Position numbers and translations under genes: made by a program. Under the pieces are notes generated by a model that saw only the letters and a list, made by a program, of their open reading frames with translations, was not told the DNA's origin and did not search any database. This document shows, piece after piece, positions 37,813 to 47,264 of a stretch of 64,000 nucleotides of DNA (positions are counted from its first letter, which is position 1; each line of letters starts with the position of its first letter). The DNA comes from Rhodoblastus acidophilus (GTDB taxonomy: Bacteria > Pseudomonadota > Alphaproteobacteria > Rhizobiales > Beijerinckiaceae). Location of the stretch: NCBI RefSeq assembly GCF_900187365.1, contig NZ_FYDG01000001.1, positions 868,001 through 932,000 of the forward strand, written 5' to 3'.

Positions 37813-39186
37813 ATGGAACGCTGGTCGCCCGAGAGCTGGAGGTCCAAGCCGATCGTCCAGGTCCCGACCTATAAGGACGAGGCGGCCCTCGCCGAAGTCG
37901 AGAGGCAGATTTCCGGCTTCCCGCCGCTGGTCTTCGCCGGCGAGGCGCGCAAGCTCAAGAACGAACTCGCCAAGGTCTGCGAGGGCGAGGCTTTCCTGTT
38001 GCAGGGGGGCGATTGCGCCGAGAGCTTCGCCGAACATTCCGCCGACAATATCCGCGATTTCTTCCGCGTCTTCCTGCAGATGGCGGTGGTGATGACCTTT
38101 GGGGCCTCAATGCCCGTGGTCAAGCTCGGCCGCATCGCCGGGCAGTTCGCCAAGCCGCGCTCGGCCCCGAGCGAGACCATTGATGGCGTGGCGCTGCCGT
38201 CCTATCGCGGCGACATCGTCAACGACATCGAATTCAACGCCCAGGCGCGCGAGCCCGATCCGCGGCGGCAGCTGATGTCCTATCGCCAGTCGGCGGCGAC
38301 GCTGAACCTTTTGCGCGCATTTGCAACGGGCGGATACGCCAATCTGGAGAACGCGCATCGGTGGATGCTCGGCTTCGTGCAGGACAGCCCGCAATCGGAC
38401 CGTTACGCCAAGCTGGCCGACCATATCACCGAAACGCTCGGCTTCATGCGCGCCATCGGGCTCGACCCCGAGCATCACCCGGAATTGCGCCAGACCGACA
38501 TCTATACGTCGCATGAGGCGCTGCTGCTCGGCTATGAGCAGGCGCTGACGCGCGTGGATTCCACCAGCGGCGAATATTACGCGACCTCCGGCCATTTCCT
38601 GTGGATCGGCGACCGCACCCGCCAGCCCGACCACGCCCATGTCGAATATATGCGCGGCATCAAGAATCCGATCGGCCTGAAATGCGGCCCCTCCACCACG
38701 CCGGACGGGCTGCTGCGGCTGATCGACATGCTCAACCCCGCCAATGAGCCGGGCCGCCTGACCCTGATCTCGCGCTTCGGCGCCGACAAGGTCGGCGACC
38801 ATCTGCCGGCGCTGATCCGCGCCGTGCAGCGCGAGGGGCGCAAGGTGGTCTGGTCCTGCGACCCGATGCACGGCAACACCATCACCGCCAGCGGCTACAA
38901 GACCCGGCCGTTCGACAAGGTGGTGCAGGAAATCCGCAGCTTCTTCGACGTGCATCGCGCCGAAGGGTCCTATGCGGGCGGCATCCATCTGGAGATGACC
39001 GGCAATAACGTCACCGAATGCACCGGCGGCGCCCGCGCCCTGTCGGAAGCGGACTTGCGCTCGCGCTACATGACCTATTGCGATCCGCGCCTCAACGCCG
39101 AACAGGCCATCGAGGTCGCCTTCCTGGTGGCGGAAAAGCTGAAGCGGGACCGGCTGGCCTCGTCTTCGGCCAATGCGGCGGAATAA
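37813..39186 (+). CDS. aroG: 3-deoxy-7-phosphoheptulonate synthase, class II
   Basis: First committed step of the shikimate pathway: condenses PEP and erythrose-4-phosphate. The 457 residues are of the plant/AroG-II type, with [12 protein letters not shown] near residue 64 (metal-binding Cys), [37 protein letters not shown] and [29 protein letters not shown] precedes the ATG. Nine bases separate it from the DUF2865 gene, which may be co-transcribed. Confidence 0.95.
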   Translation: MERWSPESWRSKPIVQVPTYKDEAALAEVERQISGFPPLVFAGEARKLKNELAKVCEGEAFLLQGGDCAESFAEHSADNIRDFFRVFLQMAVVMTFGASMPVVKLGRIAGQFAKPRSAPSETIDGVALPSYRGDIVNDIEFNAQAREPDPRRQLMSYRQSAATLNLLRAFATGGYANLENAHRWMLGFVQDSPQSDRYAKLADHITETLGFMRAIGLDPEHHPELRQTDIYTSHEALLLGYEQALTRVDSTSGEYYATSGHFLWIGDRTRQPDHAHVEYMRGIKNPIGLKCGPSTTPDGLLRLIDMLNPANEPGRLTLISRFGADKVGDHLPALIRAVQREGRKVVWSCDPMHGNTITASGYKTRPFDKVVQEIRSFFDVHRAEGSYAGGIHLEMTGNNVTECTGGARALSEADLRSRYMTYCDPRLNAEQAIEVAFLVAEKLKRDRLASSSANAAE

Positions 39187-39195
39187 TCGCGCCGA

Positions 39196-40140
39196 ATGAC
39201 CATGGCGCTCTCGGGAAAGGTCGCGCGACGCTTGAGCCGGCTCGGGCTCGCTCTCGCGCTGTGCGCCGCGCCTTTGGCCGGGGCTTCCGCGCAGACGCTC
39301 GACTGCGAGCGCCTGCGCGCCGCCATCGATTCCGCGCCGCGCGACTCGGGAGAGGCGCAGGCGGCGGCGCAATTGCGCGCGGACATCGAGCGCCTCGCCG
39401 CCCGCGCCGACGCCATCGGCTGCGAAAACCAGCAATTCCTGTTCTTCGGCTCGCCGCCACCGCCCGAATGCGGCGGGATCAAGCAAAGGCTGGCCGGCAT
39501 GCGGGCGCGCTATGACGCGCTGCGCATGCGCAGCGCCGACAGCGGCCGGCGGCAGGCGATGATCGGGCAATATGCCGAATTCTGCGGCGGCGACGCGCCC
39601 GCCGGGGACGAACCGGCGCGCGAAACCGGCGGCGGTCTTGCGCGCGGCGGCAGCGAAGCGGTCTGCGTGCGCAAATGCGACGGCTATTACTTCCCGCTGA
39701 CGCCGAGCATGAGCGGCGGGCGCGCCGAGCAACTGCGCGACCTCTGCCAGGCCTCCTGCCCCAACGCCGAGGTCGGCCTCTATTCGCGCGCGCCGAGGGC
39801 CGACATTTCCACGGCTGTGTCGGCGGAGTCGGGCGATCGCTACGCCGACCTGCCCAATGCGCTGAAATACACCAAAAAGTTCGACGCGTCCTGCACCTGC
39901 AAGAAACCGCAGCAAGGCTGGGCCGAACTTCTGGGCCGCGCCGATCAGATCCTCACAGATATCGACGGCGAGCGACCGGGCGAAGGTCCGCTAACCGTGA
40001 AACAGGCCGACGACCGCTCGCGCGCCCAGCCCGATTCGAAACTGGTGGAAAAGGCGCCGCCCAAGCCGAAAAAGAAGGCCAAGCCGGCGCCGCCGGCGAT
40101 CTCGCCGCTCGACAGCCCGTTCCCGGACCGCGATTTTTAG
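39196..40140 (+). CDS. DUF2865 exported protein
   Basis: A 314-residue secreted protein: signal peptide (LSRLGLALALCAAPLAGASA), helical region with charged repeats (about 35-100), and the DUF2865 core VRKCDGYYFPLTPSMSGGRAEQLRDLCQASCPNAEVGLYS, ending in a Lys/Pro-rich low-complexity tail (PKPKKKAKPAPPA). About ten cysteines suggest several disulfides. The function is unknown; the family is restricted mainly to Hyphomicrobiales and neighbours, which supports the taxonomic call. Confidence 0.83.
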   Translation: MTMALSGKVARRLSRLGLALALCAAPLAGASAQTLDCERLRAAIDSAPRDSGEAQAAAQLRADIERLAARADAIGCENQQFLFFGSPPPPECGGIKQRLAGMRARYDALRMRSADSGRRQAMIGQYAEFCGGDAPAGDEPARETGGGLARGGSEAVCVRKCDGYYFPLTPSMSGGRAEQLRDLCQASCPNAEVGLYSRAPRADISTAVSAESGDRYADLPNALKYTKKFDASCTCKKPQQGWAELLGRADQILTDIDGERPGEGPLTVKQADDRSRAQPDSKLVEKAPPKPKKKAKPAPPAISPLDSPFPDRDF

Positions 40141-40143
40141 CGA

Positions 40144-40166
40144 CGCGCCTGAGGAACTCAGGCGCG
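40144..40166. terminator. Hairpin between convergent DUF2865 and gltX genes
   Basis: A perfect 10-bp stem (40144-40153 and 40157-40166) with a three-base loop. It overlaps the end of gltX. No T-run is present in either direction, so efficiency is uncertain; its symmetric placement suggests it separates the converging transcripts. Confidence 0.5.
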
Positions 40167-41522
40167 CAGCCGCTCCAGAACCTTCAGCCGCCCGATCAGC
40201 GGCAATAATTTCGCCAGTTCCGGTCCGGCTTCGCGGCCGGTGAGCGCCAGCCGCAGCGGATGGAACAGATCGCGGCCTTTCCGCCCCGTCGCCTGTTTCA
40301 GCGCGCCGGTCCAGGCGCTCCAGGTCGTCTCGTCCCACGGTTCCGCCGGCAGCGCGGCGAGCGCGGCGTCGCGGAAATCGGCGTCGAGCGGCTGCGTCGG
40401 AATCTCGCCGGCGACCACCGTCCACCAATCCGCAATGTCTGCGAAAACGGCGAGGTTTCCTCGCGCGGCCAGCCAGAACGGCTCGGCCTTGTGGCCGACG
40501 ATGTCCAAAGCCTCCAGCCGCTCACGCACCGAATCATAGCTCAGGCCGTGCAGCACGCGCTGCGACAGGGACTTCAATTCCTCGTCGTCGAACCGCGCGC
40601 TGGAATGCGAAATCGCCGAGAGATCGAACAGGCCCGCCAGTTCCGGCAGGCTGCGCACCGGCTGCACCGGAATCGCGCTGCCGGTCAGCGCCGCCATCGC
40701 CGCCACGGCCAGGGTCTCCACCCCGGCTTCACGCAGGCCTGAAATGGACAGCGCGCCGGTGCGCTTGGATAGCCCCTGCCCGTCCGCGCCGATCAGCAGG
40801 TTGTGGTGGCCGAACTGCGGGACGCGGCCGCCCAGCGTCTCGAACAGCTGGATTTGCACCGCCGTATTGGTGACATGGTCCTCGCCGCGAATGATGTGGG
40901 TGACGCCTGATTCGAGATCGTCCACCACCGACGGCAGCGTGTAGAGATAGGAGCCGTCCTCACGGATCAGCACCGGATCGGACAGCGAGGCGCAGTCGAT
41001 ATGGCTGTCGCCGCGCACCAGATCGCGCCAGCGCACCGTGTCGGGCGCCAGCTTGAAGCGCCAGTGCGGCCGCCGCCCCTGCGCCTCGAGATTCGCCCGC
41101 TCCTCCGCCGAGAGATTCAGCGCGGCGCGGTCGTAGATCGGCGGGGCGCCCCGAGCGATCTGCAGCCGCCGCCGCCGCTCCAGTTCCTCGCTCGTCTCGT
41201 AGCAGGGATAGAGCCGCCCGGCCTGTTTCAGCTTTTCCGTCGCAGCGTCATACAGCGCGAATCGCTCGGACTGGCGGAACTTGCGGTCCGCCGTGACGCC
41301 GAGCCAGGCCAGATCGACTTCGATGCCCAGCGCGAATTCTTCCGTCGATCGCTCGAAATCGGTGTCGTCGAAGCGCAGAATGAAGGTTCCGCCGCGTTTG
41401 CGGGCGAAGAAATAGTTCAAAAGCGCGGTGCGGGCGTTGCCGATATGGATGCGGCCAGTCGGCGAGGGCGCGAAACGCACCACGGGGGCGATGAAATCGC
41501 CCGATTTCACGGGATCGGTCAT
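40158..41522 (-). CDS. gltX: Glutamyl-tRNA synthetase
   Basis: Charges tRNA-Glu in the cytosol. The 454 residues have the class I HIGH motif as HIGNARTAL near residue 22, a KMSKS equivalent GLSKRTG near 250, and the GluRS blocks [14 protein letters not shown] and ILRFDDTD. Many alphaproteobacteria have two GluRS genes and lack GlnRS, using GatCAB to amidate Glu-tRNA-Gln; which of the two paralogues this is cannot be decided here. It is convergent with the DUF2865 gene. Confidence 0.93.
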   Translation of the reverse strand: MTDPVKSGDFIAPVVRFAPSPTGRIHIGNARTALLNYFFARKRGGTFILRFDDTDFERSTEEFALGIEVDLAWLGVTADRKFRQSERFALYDAATEKLKQAGRLYPCYETSEELERRRRLQIARGAPPIYDRAALNLSAEERANLEAQGRRPHWRFKLAPDTVRWRDLVRGDSHIDCASLSDPVLIREDGSYLYTLPSVVDDLESGVTHIIRGEDHVTNTAVQIQLFETLGGRVPQFGHHNLLIGADGQGLSKRTGALSISGLREAGVETLAVAAMAALTGSAIPVQPVRSLPELAGLFDLSAISHSSARFDDEELKSLSQRVLHGLSYDSVRERLEALDIVGHKAEPFWLAARGNLAVFADIADWWTVVAGEIPTQPLDADFRDAALAALPAEPWDETTWSAWTGALKQATGRKGRDLFHPLRLALTGREAGPELAKLLPLIGRLKVLERLRA

Positions 41523-41660
41523 TCCGCGTATTTAGCGCGTTTCCCCGCCTGCGTCACGTTGCCCGACGGCCTGTCATATAAACGTGAAAAAAAATCCGCA
41601 TAAGCGCCATGGGCGCGTCGAGCGCCTTCCGAAGATATTCTGACAGAAAGATCGGCGCGG

Positions 41661-42824
41661 ATGACCGGTATGATCGCTGCGGGCGTGTGCGTAGCCCTTA
41701 TCGCTTTCAATCTCTTTTCGCTGGGCGTCGTATTGTGGCGCTGCCGTCGGCGCGGGGAAAGCCTCGCCGCGCGCCTCGCCCGGACCGGCCTGCCCGATCC
41801 GACGCCGCCGGTCTCGATCGTGCGGCCCGTCTGCGGCCTGGAAGCCCATTCCGAGCTGACGCTGCGTTCGACCTTCGAACTGGATTATCCCGATTACGAA
41901 GTTCTGTTCTGCGTGCAGAAGAAGAACGACCCGATCATCCCGCTGGTGCAGAAGCTGATCGCCGAACAGCCCGAGGGACGCGGGCGGCTGCTGATCGGCG
42001 AGGATCCGATCAGCCCTAATCCAAAGCTCAACAATTGCTTCAAGGGCTGGCAGGCGGCGAAACACGCGTTCATCGTTCTCGCCGATTCCAATGTGCTGGC
42101 GCCGAAGGACTATCTGCAGCAAATGCTGGTGCGCTTCACGCCGGAGGTCGGCCTGGTCTGCTCGCCGCCGCTTGGCGTCATGCCCAAGGGCCCGACTGCC
42201 GAACTGGAATGCGCCTTCCTCAATTCGTTCCAGGCGCGCTGGCAGTTCTGCGCCGACGCCTTCGGCCAGGGCTTCGCGCAGGGCAAGAGCATGATGTGGC
42301 GGCGCGACATCGTCGAACAGGCCGGCGGCGTCGCGGCGCTGGCCTCGGAAATCGCCGAGGACGCCGCCGCCACCAAGCTGGTGCGCAACGCCGGCATGAA
42401 GGTGGCGCTGGTCGACCGTCCGTTCGGGCAGCCCCTCGGCGCCCGCACGCTGCGCGCCGTTTACCAGCGTCAGACCCGCTGGGCCCGCCTGCGCCGCGCC
42501 TCGTTCCCGCAGCTCTACGCGCCCGAAATCCTGGTCGGCTGCGTGATTCCCATGCTCGCCGGTGCCTATGCCGCGCGCGACTTCGGCTTCGAGCCCTGGA
42601 CCGCCGCCGCCCTGGTCGCGCTGGCCTTCGCCGTGCCGGAAACCCTGGCCAATCTGGCTTTGCGCTGGCCGACCCATTGGGTGTCGCCGCTAGCCATCAT
42701 CGCCCGCGACTGGGTGTTCGCGGTGATCTGGATCGACGGCTGGCTCGGCGACGATTTCGTCTGGCTCGGCAATTCGATGACGGTGCGCGAAGCCTCGGAC
42801 GAACCCGCCGACCGCGCCGCGTAA
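41661..42824 (+). CDS. GT21-family glycosyltransferase (ceramide glucosyltransferase-like)
   Basis: A 387-residue membrane glycosyltransferase that is expected to add glucose (or a uronate) to ceramide or a similar lipid at the inner membrane. It has an N-terminal membrane helix (MIAAGVCVALIAFNLFSLGVVL), the GT21 signature VSIVRPVCGLEAHSELTLRSTFELDYPDYEVLFCV, the ADSN sugar-nucleotide Asp near 140, a conserved Asp in SEIAEDAA near 232, the (Q/R)xxRW motif in QRQTRWARL near 270, and C-terminal hydrophobic segments. Glycosphingolipids occur in several alphaproteobacteria. No sphingolipid-synthesis gene (spt) is adjacent. Confidence 0.85.
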   Translation: MTGMIAAGVCVALIAFNLFSLGVVLWRCRRRGESLAARLARTGLPDPTPPVSIVRPVCGLEAHSELTLRSTFELDYPDYEVLFCVQKKNDPIIPLVQKLIAEQPEGRGRLLIGEDPISPNPKLNNCFKGWQAAKHAFIVLADSNVLAPKDYLQQMLVRFTPEVGLVCSPPLGVMPKGPTAELECAFLNSFQARWQFCADAFGQGFAQGKSMMWRRDIVEQAGGVAALASEIAEDAAATKLVRNAGMKVALVDRPFGQPLGARTLRAVYQRQTRWARLRRASFPQLYAPEILVGCVIPMLAGAYAARDFGFEPWTAAALVALAFAVPETLANLALRWPTHWVSPLAIIARDWVFAVIWIDGWLGDDFVWLGNSMTVREASDEPADRAA

Positions 42825-42825
42825 G

Positions 42826-44565
42826 TCATTCCTCGAACCGCGCGCTCCCGGCCGGGCTTTCCGCCGCCACCGCAAAGTCCGGCTGGCGCGCGGACAGGCC
42901 GGGATCGCGGAACCGGTTGACAATGGGATAGCGGCGGTCGCGGCCGAAATTCTTCTTCGTCACCTTCACGCCCGGCGCCGACTGGCGCCGCTTGTATTCG
43001 GCCAGATAAAGCAGGCGCTCGATCTTCTTCACGGTCTCTACATCGTGGCCGCGCGCAACGATTTCGGCGACGCGCATGTCCTTCTCCACCAGACATTCCA
43101 GCATGTCGTCGAGCGCGTCATAGGGCGGCAGCGAATCCTGATCCTTCTGGTTCTCGCGCAGTTCCGCCGTCGGCGGTTTTGTAATGATGTTCTCGGGGAT
43201 CACCACGCCATCCGGCCCGCGCGCGCCAAAAGGCTTCCAGCGGTTGCGCAGCCGGCACAGCCGGAACACCTCGGTCTTGTAGAGATCCTTGATCGGATTG
43301 AAGCCGCCGTTCATGTCGCCATAGAGCGTGGCGTAGCCGACCGACATTTCCGACTTGTTGCCGGTGGTCACCAGCATCGGGCCGAACTTGTTCGACACCG
43401 ACATCAGGATCAGGCCGCGCGCGCGCGCCTGAATGTTCTCCTCGGTGACGCCGCGCTGGGTGCCCGCGAAAAGTCCCGACAAGGCCTGCTCGACGCCCTC
43501 GACGGCGGCGGCGATCGGCGTGACGTCGTAACGCAGGCCGAGCGCGCGGGCGCAATCCTCGGCGTCCCTGAGCGATTCGCCGGACGTGAAGCGATAGGGC
43601 AGCATGATGGCGTGAACTTTGTCCGCCCCCAGCGCGTCGACGGCGAGGGCGGCGCACAGCGCGGAATCGACGCCGCCCGACATGCCCAGCGCCACGCCGG
43701 GAAAGCCGTTTTTACGCACGTAATCGCGCAGGCCCAGCACGCAGGCGGCGTAATCGGCCTCGTCATCGCCCAGTTGCGCGGCGTCCGGCGCCTCCACGCA
43801 GCGCCAGCCGGAATCGCCGCGTTCGAACACGGCGCGCGCGACACATTCTTCGAACGCCGGCAGACGCCCCGCGACGGCGCAATCGGGATTGACGATGAAA
43901 CTCGCGCCATCAAACGCCAGCTCGTCCTGGCCGCCGATCTGGTTGAGATAGACCAGCGGCAGTCCGCTCTCGACCACCCGCGCGGTGGCGACCGCCAGCC
44001 GCTCGTCGTCCTTGCCCCGCCAATAGGGCGAGCCATTGGGCGACAGCAGGATGTCCGCGCCAGTCTCGGCGAGGGTTTCGACCACGTCGGCCTGCCAGAT
44101 ATCCTCGCAGATCGGCAGTCCCAGCCGCACGCCGCGAAAATCCACCGGCCCCGGCATCGGGCCGGGATGGAACACGCGCTTTTCATCGAACACGCCGTAA
44201 TTGGGCAGATCGACCTTGCGCCGGACCGCCGCGATGCGCCCGCCCTCAAGCAGGGCGTAGGCGTTGTGGCAGAAGCCGTCCTGCATCCAGGGCAGGCCGA
44301 TCAGCACGGCCGGGCCGCCGTCGGCGGTGTCGCGCGCGAGATCCTCGAGCGCGCCGCCGCAAGCGTCCTGGAAGGCCGGCTTCAACACCAGATCCTCCGG
44401 AGGATAGCCGGCGAGAAACAGCTCGGAGAACATCACGAGATCGGCGCCCAGCTCCGCCGCCCGCTTTCGCGCTGTTCTGGCGCGAGACAAATTATCCTCC
44501 ACCGCGCCGACGGTGGAATTGACTTGGGCGAGGGCGAGAACGAGGCGATCGAGGGGCGCAGTCAT
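42826..44565 (-). CDS. nadE: NAD+ synthase (glutamine-hydrolysing)
   Basis: Amidates nicotinic acid adenine dinucleotide using glutamine. The 579 residues are a nitrilase-fold glutaminase (catalytic Glu in FSELFLAGYPPEDL, Cys in LPICEDIWQAD) fused to an ATP-pyrophosphatase synthetase with P-loop SGGVDSALCAALA near 292 and NKSEMSVGYATLYGDMNGGFNPIKD. The two-domain glutamine form is typical. It ends one base past the GT21 gene end (convergent) and is 47 bases downstream of prfC on the same strand. Confidence 0.95.
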   Translation of the reverse strand: MTAPLDRLVLALAQVNSTVGAVEDNLSRARTARKRAAELGADLVMFSELFLAGYPPEDLVLKPAFQDACGGALEDLARDTADGGPAVLIGLPWMQDGFCHNAYALLEGGRIAAVRRKVDLPNYGVFDEKRVFHPGPMPGPVDFRGVRLGLPICEDIWQADVVETLAETGADILLSPNGSPYWRGKDDERLAVATARVVESGLPLVYLNQIGGQDELAFDGASFIVNPDCAVAGRLPAFEECVARAVFERGDSGWRCVEAPDAAQLGDDEADYAACVLGLRDYVRKNGFPGVALGMSGGVDSALCAALAVDALGADKVHAIMLPYRFTSGESLRDAEDCARALGLRYDVTPIAAAVEGVEQALSGLFAGTQRGVTEENIQARARGLILMSVSNKFGPMLVTTGNKSEMSVGYATLYGDMNGGFNPIKDLYKTEVFRLCRLRNRWKPFGARGPDGVVIPENIITKPPTAELRENQKDQDSLPPYDALDDMLECLVEKDMRVAEIVARGHDVETVKKIERLLYLAEYKRRQSAPGVKVTKKNFGRDRRYPIVNRFRDPGLSARQPDFAVAAESPAGSARFEE

Positions 44566-44612
44566 GGGGTCAATCTAGGCGAGGACGCGCAACGCGTCCA
44601 TCGCCGCTGGCG

Positions 44613-46193
44613 TCAGCCTTGGCCGACCTGATAGTCCTTGATGTCGGTGAACTCGATCGCCGGCCAGCGCTCCTGATCGTAACGCAGGTTGAAGGCCGAT
44701 TGCGCCAAAAACACCGGCGCGCCATCGAGATCGTTCGCCATCGCGGTTGGATAGGCGCGAATGAATTTTTCCAGCTCCGCCGGCTGGTCCGAACTGATCC
44801 AGCGGCAGATTTCGAAACGGCTGGTTTCGAAACTGACGGGCAGGCCATATTCGGCCTGCAGGCGTTCGGCCAGCACGTCGAGCTGCAGCGCGCCGACCAC
44901 GCCGACCATGGCGGGCGAGCCGTCATGCGGGATGAACAGCTGCACCACGCCTTCTTCCGCCATTTGCTGCAGGGCTTCGCGCAGCTTTTTCGCCTTCATG
45001 GCGTCGCCGAGTTTGACGCGGCGCAGGATTTCCGGCGCGAAGCTCGGCACGCCGCGAAAAACCAGATTTTCGCCCTCGGTCAGCGTGTCGCCGATGCGCA
45101 GCGCGCCGTGGTTGGGAATGCCGACGACGTCGCCGGCATAGGCTTCCTCCGCCAGCTGGCGGTCCTGGGCGAAGAAGAACTGCGGCGCGTTGAGCGCGAT
45201 GTTTTTCCCCGTGCGCGCCAGCCGCGCCTTCATCCCGCGCGTCAGCTTGCCGGAGGAGACGCGCATAAAAGCGATGCGGTCGCGGTGGTGAGGATCCATG
45301 TTCGCCTGAATCTTGAACACGAAGCCGCTCATCTTGGCTTCGCGCGGATCGACCTGGCGGGTGGCGGCGGCGACGGGCTGCGGCTCCGGCGCGAATTCGG
45401 CCAGAGCGTCGATCAGGTCCTGCACGCCAAATTTCTTAAGCGCCGAGCCGAAGAAGACGGGCGTGAGATGCCCCTCAAGAAAAGCCTGGACGTCGAAAGG
45501 CTTTTGCGCCTCGCGCGCCAGTTCGATCTCCTCCATCGCCAGCAGGGCGTCGGCGTCGGACGAAATCTCCGCGATTTTGGGATCTTCGGGGCCAGCGACT
45601 TTGATCGGCTCGGAATCCTCTTCCAGCAGGCGCACCAGATTGGCGCGCAGATCGTAGGTGCCGGCGAATCCCCTGCCCCGGCCGATCGGCCAGGTCAGCG
45701 CCACCGTGTCGAGGGCGAGCGTCTTTTCGATCTCGTCGAGCAGATCGAACGGGTCGCGGCTCTCGCGGTCCATCTTGTTGATGAAGGTAAGAATCGGAAT
45801 GTCGCGCAGGCGGCAGACTTCAAACAGTTTTCGCGTGCGCGCTTCAATACCTTTGGCGGCGTCGATGACCATGATGGCGGAGTCGACGGCGGTGAGGGTG
45901 CGATACGTGTCTTCCGAGAAGTCTTCGTGGCCGGGCGTGTCGAGCAGGTTATAGACGCAATCGCCATATTCGAACGTCATCACCGAGGTGACGACGGAAA
46001 TGCCGCGCTCGCGCTCGATGCCCATCCAGTCGGAGCGGGTCTGGCGGCGGTTGGCCTTGGCGCGCACCTCGCCGGCGAGCTGGATCGCTCCGCCGAACAG
46101 CAGCAGCTTTTCCGTCAGCGTGGTTTTGCCGGCGTCCGGGTGGGAAATGATGGCGAATGTGCGCCGCCGGGCGACGTGGTCTTTGGAAGGCAT
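44613..46193 (-). CDS. prfC: Peptide chain release factor 3
   Basis: GTPase that recycles RF1/RF2 from terminating ribosomes. The 526 residues (E. coli RF3 is 529) carry ISHPDAGKTTLTEKL (P-loop), the switch region KANRRQTRSDWMGIERERGISVVTSVMTF, DTPGHEDFSEDTYRTL and TFINKMDRE. The ATG at 46193 starts MPSKDHVARRRTFAII, as in the family; the longer in-frame start at 46274 lacks support. RF3 is patchily distributed in alphaproteobacteria. Confidence 0.95.
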   Translation of the reverse strand: MPSKDHVARRRTFAIISHPDAGKTTLTEKLLLFGGAIQLAGEVRAKANRRQTRSDWMGIERERGISVVTSVMTFEYGDCVYNLLDTPGHEDFSEDTYRTLTAVDSAIMVIDAAKGIEARTRKLFEVCRLRDIPILTFINKMDRESRDPFDLLDEIEKTLALDTVALTWPIGRGRGFAGTYDLRANLVRLLEEDSEPIKVAGPEDPKIAEISSDADALLAMEEIELAREAQKPFDVQAFLEGHLTPVFFGSALKKFGVQDLIDALAEFAPEPQPVAAATRQVDPREAKMSGFVFKIQANMDPHHRDRIAFMRVSSGKLTRGMKARLARTGKNIALNAPQFFFAQDRQLAEEAYAGDVVGIPNHGALRIGDTLTEGENLVFRGVPSFAPEILRRVKLGDAMKAKKLREALQQMAEEGVVQLFIPHDGSPAMVGVVGALQLDVLAERLQAEYGLPVSFETSRFEICRWISSDQPAELEKFIRAYPTAMANDLDGAPVFLAQSAFNLRYDQERWPAIEFTDIKDYQVGQG

Positions 46194-46351
46194 GGTCAAA
46201 ACGGCGAGTCCAACTCTTACCTGACTGCTTATATTCTCCCGAGGGCTGAACGACCCGGGGTCGAATGTCAACATGGATCGCGCAGGAATTCGCGAGCGCC
46301 GGACCGCTGGCCCCGTGGATCAAGATCGCCCACGCCGGAATGGAGGCTCAG

Positions 46352-46657
46352 ATGATTGTTGAACTTGTGCTGTTCGATCTGCCCGAAGGCGCGACCCGCG
46401 CATCCGCAGCGGCGCTCTACGAGACAACGGCGGCGCGCTGGGCCGACAACCCCGACCTGATTGAGAAATATTACTATTTCGACGCCGAAACCGGCGAAGG
46501 CGGCGGCGTCTACATTTGGCCCGATCGCGCGGCGGCGGAGCGATGGCGCGGCGAGGATTACCGCAAGATGATCGCCGAACTCTATGGCGCCTCGCCTCGC
46601 ATACGCATCCTCGACGCGCTCATGCGCGTCGCGCCCGGCGCCATTCGCCAACTCTAG
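46352..46657 (+). CDS. Small YdhR/mono-oxygenase-like protein
   Basis: A 101-residue protein. From the ATG at 46352 (GGAGG seven bases upstream) it reads MIVELVLFDLPEGATRASAAALYETTAARWADNPDLIEKYYYFDAETGEGGGVYIWPDRAAAERW, which resembles the dimeric alpha/beta-barrel YdhR-type proteins of unknown function. Those proteins are often annotated as putative mono-oxygenases on fold alone. It is divergent from prfC. No partner is evident. Confidence 0.65.
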   Translation: MIVELVLFDLPEGATRASAAALYETTAARWADNPDLIEKYYYFDAETGEGGGVYIWPDRAAAERWRGEDYRKMIAELYGASPRIRILDALMRVAPGAIRQL

Positions 46658-46693
46658 CCGCACACGCCCGGCGCGACCGACTGCCTTTAAAGG

Positions 46694-47167
46694 TCAGGCC
46701 GGCGTCTTCTGGCCGGCCTGGTGGGCGGCGATCCATTTCTGCAATTCGGCGACGTGCTCGCCTTCCTCGGCGACGAATTCGGCGGCGAGCGCCTTGATCT
46801 CAGGGTCGTCGGTCGTGTCGAGCACAGTCTTGTAGAAATCGCGGCCGGCCTGTTCGGCGGCCAGCGCGATCTCCAGCGCCTCGCCCTTGCAGATCATCGG
46901 GTCGGCGGCCCACAGCGCAGCCTTTTCCGGGCTTTCGAAATCCGGCCACTGATAGTCCATCGGGGCGAGATCGGGAATGTCGCGGTAGCCGGCGCGCGCC
47001 TTGGCGTCGCCGAGATGCAGGCGGGAATAGTCCGACAGCCGGCGGAACAGCTTGCCGACCTCGCCATTGCCGGCGGACTGCATCGCGTCGGCCAATTCGC
47101 CGAAACGCTCGGCCGCTTCCTGTTCAAGACGGACGGCGTAAGCCAGAAATTCCTCGACCGACTGCAT
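46694..47167 (-). CDS. Rubrerythrin-like ferritin-family protein
   Basis: A 157-residue four-helix ferritin-like protein. Two helix pairs carry the expected acidic metal ligands: EFLAYAVRLEQEAAERFGELA (first), and ALEIALAAEQAGRDFYKTVL ... AAEFVAEEGEHVAELQKWI (second), with the EExxH motif in EEGEH. No rubredoxin-like C-terminal domain, so it lacks the CxxC iron site of full rubrerythrin. It likely has a peroxide-reducing or iron role. The frame lies between a small gene and an RND permease gene. Confidence 0.82.
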   Translation of the reverse strand: MQSVEEFLAYAVRLEQEAAERFGELADAMQSAGNGEVGKLFRRLSDYSRLHLGDAKARAGYRDIPDLAPMDYQWPDFESPEKAALWAADPMICKGEALEIALAAEQAGRDFYKTVLDTTDDPEIKALAAEFVAEEGEHVAELQKWIAAHQAGQKTPA

Positions 47168-47264
47168 GTGGCTCTCCTTTTCCTAAAGGATCTACGGCGC
47201 GGACGAAGGTTGAACAAGCACAACTATTGGGCGTGATGCCGAAATAGGCGGCGCGGACGCCGCC